From NCBI GenBank assembly GCA_963813485.1, contig CAWEZE010000017.1, positions 1 to 64,000 of the forward strand: a stretch of 64,000 nucleotides of DNA, given 5' to 3'. The translations under genes were made by a program, and so were the position numbers. Each line of letters starts with the position of its first letter. The stretch's first letter is position 1. Below are positions 57,899 through 64,000 of this stretch, piece after piece. Under the pieces are notes generated by a model, which did not search any database, was not told where the DNA came from, and saw only the letters and a program-made list of their open reading frames with translations. The stretch is from DASQUK01 sp963813485 (lineage in GTDB: Bacteria; Actinomycetota; Acidimicrobiia; Acidimicrobiales; VFJN01).

Positions 57899-58029
57899 CG
57901 TCTCCGTCTCCCTCGTGTCGCAACGGCCGGGTGTGCCCGACTCGGCACGTCCATGGCCGGAAGCATGCGACGCGAGCTGCGACGCCCGTGCTCTCCCGCT
58001 GATCGTGGACCGTGGCGACGCGTCTTGCC

Positions 58030-58046
58030 TCATCCCATCGGGACGA
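58030..58046. promoter_or_regulatory. MalT-box-like palindrome, site 4
   Basis: TCATCC-CATCG-GGACGA, one mismatch in the right arm. Centre is about 140 bp upstream of the sulfatase start, on the gene's own side. The regulator gene at 58093 ends on the other side of this gap. Confidence 0.6.
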
Positions 58047-58092
58047 TCAACCGCAGGCGTTGTCCAAAAGGGGTGGTCCTGCGGCATTGGGG

Positions 58093-60738
58093 TCAGACGA
58101 GCTGCAACGCCGTGGCGCGATGGACCGCTGCGGACCGGTGGGGTACGCCGAGCTTGCGGTAGATGGCTCGGACGTGCGTCTTGAGGGTGTTGACCGAGAC
58201 GTAGAGCTGGGCGGCCATCTCGCGGTTGGACATGCGCAACGGCAGCATGCGCAGGACTGCGAGCTCGCGGGCGGTGAGCTGCTCGACCGGTCCGGCCTGT
58301 CGGCGCGTGGGTGCCACCGTCAGCTCGTGGCAGGCCAGGGCGGCCAGGCGGCCAAGGGTCCGATCGGTGTGGTCGAGCGCCAGCTGGGAGAGCCGTCGGC
58401 TCAGTGCGGATCCCTCGTCGAGGAACGTCCTCACGAGGCCGAGCGGCCCGCCGACCGAGATCGCCTCGATGATGGCGGCCGACTCGTCTTCGGGGTTGGC
58501 GTCGGGCAGTTGGGCGCGCAGCAGCAGCTCCTCGACTGCGTGCCGGGGTACGCACGCGTTAACGGCCTCCAAGAGCTGTCGGGCCTGGGCCGGGGCGTGC
58601 TGCAGTGCCACGCGCGCGGCCAGCAGTTGCGTGTCGGCTCCCGGTGGTGCGTCGCGGAGCGCGGCCTGCGCTCCGGCGACGTCTCCCTGGTCGAGCCGCA
58701 CCTTCACTTCCGTGCTGCGAAGATGGGCGTCGACGGTCGGCGGCATGTCGGGGTGGGCGGCGCGAGCTGACACCACCAGTTCCAGCGCCTTCATGTGCGC
58801 GCCCGTGACTCGGTGACAGCGGGCGAGTTCGCTTGCTGCGAGCGCGGTGACGACGTGGTGAGAGGACGTGGAGGCGAGGGTGTGGGCGTCGTCGAGGAGC
58901 GACACTGCTTTGGCCAATTGGTTTCGCTCACGGTGAGTCGACCCCGCCAACAGCGCGAGCTCGGCGGAGGACGAACCGTTGCCACCGACGGCGGGCTGGG
59001 CAGCTGCGACGTTCTCCGTAGTGCCCGACATATCACCGTGCAACCAGGTGACCCAGGCCTGCGCCAAGGCGACCTCAGTCGCCGCCTCGGGTGCAGATCC
59101 GACGGCGACGTCGCGCAGCTCGCTCATTGCCGCCCTCGCACGCGTCGCGTCACCGGCCCACACCAGGGCGCGCATGCGCCAGCCATCGGCGCGCGCGACC
59201 GCGCACTGGCTGGTGCCGGTTGGCTCGACGAGCGAACGCAGACGATCGGCGCAGGCGAGCAGGCCGGTGACATCGCCGACGTGCTCCGCCACCACCCCCC
59301 GCGCCATCACAAGATCCGGACTGTCGGCCGCGCCTACCTCGTCGGCCGACGTAGCGGCCACTGGTGCCTGGTCCAGGAGGCGGCACGCCTCGTCGACCCG
59401 TCCTGCCGCGACCGCGGCTCGGATCCGCCAGACCAGCCACCGCGAGGTGGCGGGCGTGATGCCGGGGCCTCGCCGGAGTAGCTCATCGACGCGGCGTAGC
59501 GACGACTCGTTCGTGGCTGCGAGGTCCGCGCAGGCGTCGGCCGCCTCGTCGGCGCAGGCGGCTTGCAGGAACAGCTCGATGGCGGTGACGAGATCGCCTG
59601 TCTCTCGACAGGCGTGTGCGGCTCGGCGGCGGGCGGTCAACGCGGCCTGTGGGTCACGCCGGCAGAACTCCTGCTGGAGGACGCGAGCCAGGATGGGCGG
59701 ATGACGGAATTCGCCCGGGCGGCTGGTGACCGGGAGGATCGGGAGCGCCTCGGTGTCGGGCCGGGTCAACGGGACAGGGCCGCTCGTGTGACCCGCGACC
59801 GCAGCGCACAGCGGCTCGGTGAGCGCCGGCAGCCAGCAGGCCACCTCGAGGAACGAGCGCGTGCTGGCAGAACACCGATCGATCACCTCCTCGCGGATGT
59901 ACTCGCTGGCGATGCCGTCCGAATCAGGCCAGGTTGGCGACGGTGTGTCCTGAGTCGAGGCGTCGAGGTGGGCGAGCCGCAGTCCCGCGGCCCAGCCCAG
60001 AGTCGCCTGCTCGAGCTCCGCAGCATCGCGCTGCCGGCCGGTCCACGTCGAGGTCAGGAGGTCGATCTCGGCGCGTTCGAACCGCAGCTCGGCGGGGGTG
60101 ATCTCCACCAGGTCACCGCGCAGCCGGGCGCGTTCGAGCGAGAGCCGTGGTTTGGATCGGGAGATGAGCAGGACCCGAACGTCGTCAGGGGGATGCTCGA
60201 CGAGGAGCTCGAGAACGTGGCGCCCGGTTCGATCGTGCACGCGATGAACGTCGTCGAGCACGAGAGTGATGCCCGAACCGAGGAGCTGGGTCACCGAGTG
60301 GAGGAGGTCCCGCAGCACGCCTTGGTCGAGGCCTGCTTCGACGGTCCGTCGACCGACGACGGGACCCTCCGGGGAGAGCTGCTCCACTGCCTCGACCAAT
60401 TGCCGCAGCAGAACGGTCTCGGTGTTGTGGGTTGGGTCGATCGTGAGCCAAGCGCACGGCTGGGTGTGTGCTCGCGCCCATTCCGCGACGAGGACCGTCT
60501 TGCCTGCGCCTGCCGGGCCGCGCACGAGGACCACGTGACGGTCGGGGTGATCGTCGAGGCGTTGCTCGAGGCGCGGCCGGCGGATCGCGAACGACGGCAC
60601 GGGCGGTGGCGATCCGCGTGCCAGCGCATCCGGGCGCACCCTTGCCAGTGGAGGCCCCGGCCGGTGGAGTGCCGATGGTTCGGTGGCGGTTCGAGCCAGC
60701 GAACGATGCGACAAGGCCGAGCGCTCGATCACGGTCAT
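58093..60738 (-). CDS. MalT/LuxR-type STAND ATPase transcriptional regulator
   Basis: 881 residues. Walker A is GPAGAGKT at 74-81, and Walker B-like ITLVLDDVHRVHD follows. ATLGWAAGLRLAHLDA is a MalT/STAND signature. About 400 residues of TPR-like helices come next. The C-terminal LuxR helix-turn-helix is LTARELAVLRMLPLRMSNRE and YVSVNTLKTHVRAIYRKLGV. Such proteins switch between ADP and ATP forms upon binding an inducer. Ten bases separate it from the small gene upstream. Candidate for binding the GGATGA palindromes. Confidence 0.93.
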   Translation of the reverse strand: MTVIERSALSHRSLARTATEPSALHRPGPPLARVRPDALARGSPPPVPSFAIRRPRLEQRLDDHPDRHVVLVRGPAGAGKTVLVAEWARAHTQPCAWLTIDPTHNTETVLLRQLVEAVEQLSPEGPVVGRRTVEAGLDQGVLRDLLHSVTQLLGSGITLVLDDVHRVHDRTGRHVLELLVEHPPDDVRVLLISRSKPRLSLERARLRGDLVEITPAELRFERAEIDLLTSTWTGRQRDAAELEQATLGWAAGLRLAHLDASTQDTPSPTWPDSDGIASEYIREEVIDRCSASTRSFLEVACWLPALTEPLCAAVAGHTSGPVPLTRPDTEALPILPVTSRPGEFRHPPILARVLQQEFCRRDPQAALTARRRAAHACRETGDLVTAIELFLQAACADEAADACADLAATNESSLRRVDELLRRGPGITPATSRWLVWRIRAAVAAGRVDEACRLLDQAPVAATSADEVGAADSPDLVMARGVVAEHVGDVTGLLACADRLRSLVEPTGTSQCAVARADGWRMRALVWAGDATRARAAMSELRDVAVGSAPEAATEVALAQAWVTWLHGDMSGTTENVAAAQPAVGGNGSSSAELALLAGSTHRERNQLAKAVSLLDDAHTLASTSSHHVVTALAASELARCHRVTGAHMKALELVVSARAAHPDMPPTVDAHLRSTEVKVRLDQGDVAGAQAALRDAPPGADTQLLAARVALQHAPAQARQLLEAVNACVPRHAVEELLLRAQLPDANPEDESAAIIEAISVGGPLGLVRTFLDEGSALSRRLSQLALDHTDRTLGRLAALACHELTVAPTRRQAGPVEQLTARELAVLRMLPLRMSNREMAAQLYVSVNTLKTHVRAIYRKLGVPHRSAAVHRATALQLV

Positions 60739-60747
60739 CCGCCCTCC

Positions 60748-61065
60748 TCATGTGCCCTCGGAGGGGCGGGGCTCTCGGGTCTCGCCGGGATCAGCCTCGC
60801 GGCTAACGCCCACCAGCTCGATCCCGAGGTCGGCCACCCGCCCGAGGAGACCGTGAAGCCCGGCCTGATCGAGATCCGCGGACAGCACGGTCACCCCTGG
60901 GGCCCGGCGCACCGTTACGTCGCTGAACGCTCCCAGCAGGACGTCGCCAGGCTCTCCCACGATCGTCACGTCGTAGCGCACGGACACGGCATCCCCCGGA
61001 CCAGAGACATGGTTGGTGGGACTGCTCTGAGTAGTAGTCTGGTCACTCCCCGGGTGATGCGTCAT
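60748..61065 (-). CDS. small protein of unknown function upstream of the STAND regulator
   Basis: 105 residues. The N-terminus is Thr/Ser-rich. The core is a beta-alpha-beta segment: VRYDVTIVGEPGDVLLGAFS, VTVRRAPGVTVLSADLDQAG, LHGLLGRVADLGIELVGVSR. The final phrase resembles the end of small proteins often found next to actinobacterial regulators. No signal or membrane helix. Cotranscribed with the regulator. Its start is 84 bp from the divergent second regulator. Possibly a sensor or partner of it. Confidence 0.65.
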   Translation of the reverse strand: MTHHPGSDQTTTQSSPTNHVSGPGDAVSVRYDVTIVGEPGDVLLGAFSDVTVRRAPGVTVLSADLDQAGLHGLLGRVADLGIELVGVSREADPGETREPRPSEGT

Positions 61066-61148
61066 CGTCCTGCCCAGGGTGATTTCGCGTCACTCGGTTG
61101 CCAGCGTCCACAACCCCAGCACCACAACCCCATGTAGGCGGCGAGGCG

Positions 61149-63753
61149 ATGGCGCAAGCAGCCCCGCGACTCGCGGTCACCAAGTTTGGACCGCCCGTGC
61201 CTCCACGGACGGTCGTGCCGCGCGCCCAGCCCGTGGCGGCGCTCGACCGGCTCGTCGATGGCCACCCGGTGACGTTGGTCGCGGCGCTGGCCGGCGCGGG
61301 CAAGACGGTGCTGTTGACCGAGTGGGTCCACCATCGGCCGGAGGGGTCGTGGGCCTGGCTGACCTGCGACGTCACCGACGCCGACAGCGCCCGGTTCTGG
61401 ACCTCGGTCATCGCCGCCTGCGCGCACTTGGGCGACGGCATCGGGCACGACGCCCAGGCGCTGCTCGCCGAGGACCCGCCTGCGTTCGATGACGTGGTGC
61501 CGTCGCTCGTGAACGACCTTGCCAGGCTCGACGGGCGTGCCGCCCTGGTGATCGATGACCTGCACATGGCCCCAGCCGACGCCGTCGCGCCGCTCGGCTT
61601 CCTAGTCGAGCGGCTCCCACCTGCTGTGGCGCTCGTGCTGGGTAGCCGATCCGACCCGCCGCTGCCCCTGTCTCGGTGGCGGGTCAACGGGCTGCTCGGC
61701 GAGCTACGAACCGACGAGCTGCGGTTCTCGGCCCGGGAGACCGCGCAGGTGGTCGCCGCGAGCGGCGTCGAGCTCAGCGCCGACGACGCCGACACGTTGA
61801 CGACGCGAACTGAAGGTTGGGCCGCCGGGGTGCACCTGGCGGCGCTGGCGCTGCGCGACCACCCCGACCCGGCCGCGTTCATGCGGGCTTTCGCCGGATC
61901 CGATCACAACGTCACCGACTACCTCGCAAGCGAGGTGCTCACTCAGCTCGACGCGGAGAGCCTCGACTGCCTCCTCGCGCTTGCCACGCTCGACGAGTTC
62001 GACGCCGACCGGTGCCGCGCCCTCACCGGACATCACGACGCAGCGGACAGGCTCGAGGCATTCGAGACAGCCAACCTCTTCCTGGGCCGTGTCGGCACCG
62101 ACACGGGGACCTATCGCTTCCACCAGCTTTTCCGCGATGTCCTACGAGGCTGGCTGTCGGCACGAGATCCCGACCGGGTCAAGGCGCTGCACGCCGCCGC
62201 CTCGCGCTGGTACGAGCAGCACGACGACATCGCTCGCGCGGTACGCCACGCCATCGACGGAGCCGACGCCGACCGTGCCTTCGCCCTTGTCCGCGACCAT
62301 GCCGCCAGCGGGTATTTCGGTGGCGGCGCCGGGATCAGCTCGTGGATCTCCGAGCTCGGGAGCGAGGTACTCTCCGCGCGCAGCGACCAGGTGCTCGACT
62401 ACATCGTTGTGCTCCTCCTGGCCGGCTGGATCGACGAGGCCGGACGTTGGCTCGCCTACTTGGACACCCTCCCATCCGCCGAGCCCAGCCCCCGATTCGC
62501 GGCGCGGCACTCGATGGCGAAATCCGTGTGGCTCGGCTCCCGCGGGGAGATCCACGCGGCCGTCACGCACGCCGAGGATGCCGTGCGACGGTCGGTTTTC
62601 GGCGAGGATCCCTTCGTCGACGCAGCCCCACTCAATCTCATCCGGATGTACGACTTCCTGGATCGGCCGGCCGACGCTCGAGCCGCCTATCGCGACGCGA
62701 TCGACCGGTGGGCACCCAACCCGTTGATGCAGCAGGTAATGCTTGCGGGCGCGATCGGGGCGGTCGAGCTCGAGTACGGCAACCTGCGGCTCGCCGGCGA
62801 ACTAGCTGGGCACGCGGCCGCGACGGCGCGGCGACTCGGGGCCGAGCGGCACTACGGAGCCTCGGATGTGATGCGCACGCTCGGCGCCATCGAGGCCGAG
62901 GCCGCTGACCTGACCACCGCCGAACGGTACCTCGAGGCCGCGCTCGACATCGCCACACCCGGTCGGCCGCCGTTCGCGCTGTTGAGCCTGGTGGAGCTGG
63001 CCCGGGTCGCGTTGCGGCGCGGCGAGCTCGACGAGGCGCTCCACCGGTTGGACCGGGCACGGGGTTTCCTTTCCCCGGACCTGAAGTCCCCGCTCGTCAT
63101 ACACGTTGATGCACTCGAAGTACGGGTCCAGGTCGCGGCGGGCTTCGAGGTCACCGCCGACCAGCTGGCCCGGCTGGGCTCGGGTCGCCGTCGCGTGATC
63201 GCCGAAGCCGAGTACCACGCCCGGAGGCGCGACCCCAAGGCCGCGGCCGCATGCCTGGAGACGCTCGACCCAGGCGCCGAGCCGAGACAACAACTCGAGC
63301 GCTGCCTCGTCGAGGCGCAGATCGGGCTGCTCGAAGGCGATGCGACCCAGGTCGACCACCAGCTCGACAGGATCCTCGACCTGTCCCGATCGCAGGGCTT
63401 CGCCGCGCTCCATCACTGACGCAGGCATGGAGGTCACCCTGGCGCTCGACGCCCGGCTTCGCCGAAGCGCCCCGGAGCCGCCCCTCCAGGCGCTGGAGCG
63501 TGCCGTCGCCGAGGCGAGCAGCCGGCCCATGCCCGTCGGGCGCGGCGCGTCCGCCGACGACGCCGGCTTGACCACCCGCGAGCGCACTGTGCTCCGCTAC
63601 CTCCCCACCCGCCTGAACAACCGCGAGATCGCGTCGGACCTCTACGTGTCAATGAACACACTCAAGTCCCACCTGCGGAGCACCTACCGCAAACTCGGCG
63701 TCGAATCCCGAGCGGCGGCGGTCGAGCGAGCGAGGCACTCCGGTCTCCTGTGA
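61149..63753 (+). CDS. second MalT/LuxR-type STAND regulator, frameshift before the DNA-binding domain
   Basis: About 867 residues when corrected, from ATG 61149 (an upstream in-frame TTG at 61098 is less likely). Walker A ALAGAGKT near 46-53, Walker B LVIDDLHMAP, STAND signature TEGWAAGVHLAALAL, TPR helices. An extra C at 63410-63411 causes a stop at 63419. Without it the protein continues AALITDAGMEVTLALDARLR to a LuxR helix-turn-helix (LTTRERTVLRYLPTRLNNRE; YVSMNTLKSHLRSTYRKLGV). As written, the gene would make a regulator without a DNA-binding domain. Confidence 0.88.
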
Positions 63754-63837
63754 CAGCAGCGGCAGACTGGCTGCCACCCGCCCGTTCACGCCGACCGTCG
63801 AGCACCGCGAGGAGTCGTCCACTCCGCGCCCGCTGGA

Positions 63838-63854
63838 TCATCCCTCAAGGATGA
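63838..63854. promoter_or_regulatory. MalT-box-like palindrome, site 5 (perfect)
   Basis: TCATCC-CTCAA-GGATGA, both arms perfect. Centre is 96 bp upstream of the start at 63942. The 188-bp gap 63754-63941 holds no other recognisable element. Confidence 0.7.
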
Positions 63855-63941
63855 GGACACGGACGGCGACGTCAGCCATGGTGCGCGGAACCGAGTGTGT
63901 GCAGCGGGATCGCAAAGCACACGCAACCTGGAGGGAGCGTC

Positions 63942-64000
63942 ATGGGATTGATGTTCCGTCGTCGTCGACCCGTGGCTCGCCTTGCGGTCGGCGCCGCAAC
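63942..64000 (+). CDS. start of a short Arg-rich stress-cluster protein (3'-truncated)
   Basis: Nineteen codons before the window ends: MGLMFRRRRPVARLAVGAA. GGAGGGAG lies seven bases upstream of the ATG, a strong ribosome site. An Arg cluster followed by a small Ala/Gly/Val helix resembles the N-termini of short SHOCT-type proteins and the 54594-54764 gene. Preceded by a perfect palindrome (site 5). The rest is outside the window. Confidence 0.55.
   Translation, partial: MGLMFRRRRPVARLAVGAA

Noticed and set aside
50603..64000. Integrative element with att sites at tRNA-Gln
   Set aside because: No integrase, recombinase or repeated tRNA end was seen inside the window; kept only as a low-interest boundary note.

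Overview
The window is about 70% GC and densely coded. It comes from an actinobacterium. Supporting signs are a 33-residue bS22-type ribosomal protein, the complete GlgE glycogen pathway, PKD and SHOCT-type small proteins, and heavy GTG start use. The AtpF with a long extracytoplasmic leader and the overall gene content point to class Acidimicrobiia; this is inference from content, not from a phylogeny. There is no rRNA, CRISPR array or recognisable insertion sequence. One tRNA is present: tRNA-Gln(TTG) at 50603-50675.

Layout. 1-7.1 kb is an F-type ATP synthase operon in the order (atpI)-atpB-atpE-atpF-atpH-atpA-atpG-atpD-atpC. 7.2-17.9 kb is mixed housekeeping: a secreted lipase, a 2H phosphoesterase, an SDR, glpX, a repeat protein, a terminal J-domain protein, an alpha/beta hydrolase, an L,D-transpeptidase-like lipoprotein without its catalytic cysteine, an MFS carrier, a NifU-like Fe-S scaffold, meaB and an enoyl-CoA hydratase. 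17.9-36.4 kb is a storage-glucan region: glgP, glgE, treS, mak and glgB. It is interrupted by an acyl-CoA dehydrogenase with its HxlR regulator, a STAND/BTAD regulator and a sulfatase. 36.5-48 kb holds an MFS gene, a rhomboid protease, an amidase, an acyltransferase, and the conserved metG-tatD-rsmA-ispE block with bS22. 48.2-50.5 kb is a secreted glucose/sorbosone-dehydrogenase-like PKD protein. After the tRNA, 50.9-64 kb is an accessory, stress-type region: SHOCT, STAS, DUF1622, DUF2252 and DUF6325 proteins, a second sulfatase and two MalT/LuxR-type STAND regulators.

How the genes work together. TreS turns trehalose into maltose, Mak phosphorylates it, GlgE polymerises the maltose-1-phosphate, GlgB branches the glucan and GlgP releases glucose-1-phosphate. 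All five steps are encoded within 19 kb. In the accessory region, five copies of a 17-bp palindrome, TCATCC-N5-GGATGA, lie in promoter positions. Each half matches the GGA(T/G)GA core known for MalT, and two MalT-family regulators are encoded in the same block. This looks like a local regulon and is the most interesting signal in the window.

Caution on sequence quality. At least fourteen single-base indels interrupt otherwise intact genes, including essential atpF and also glgB. Several come as compensating -1/+1 pairs. I therefore treat most broken genes as probable assembly errors rather than true pseudogenes. I list their full intended extents.
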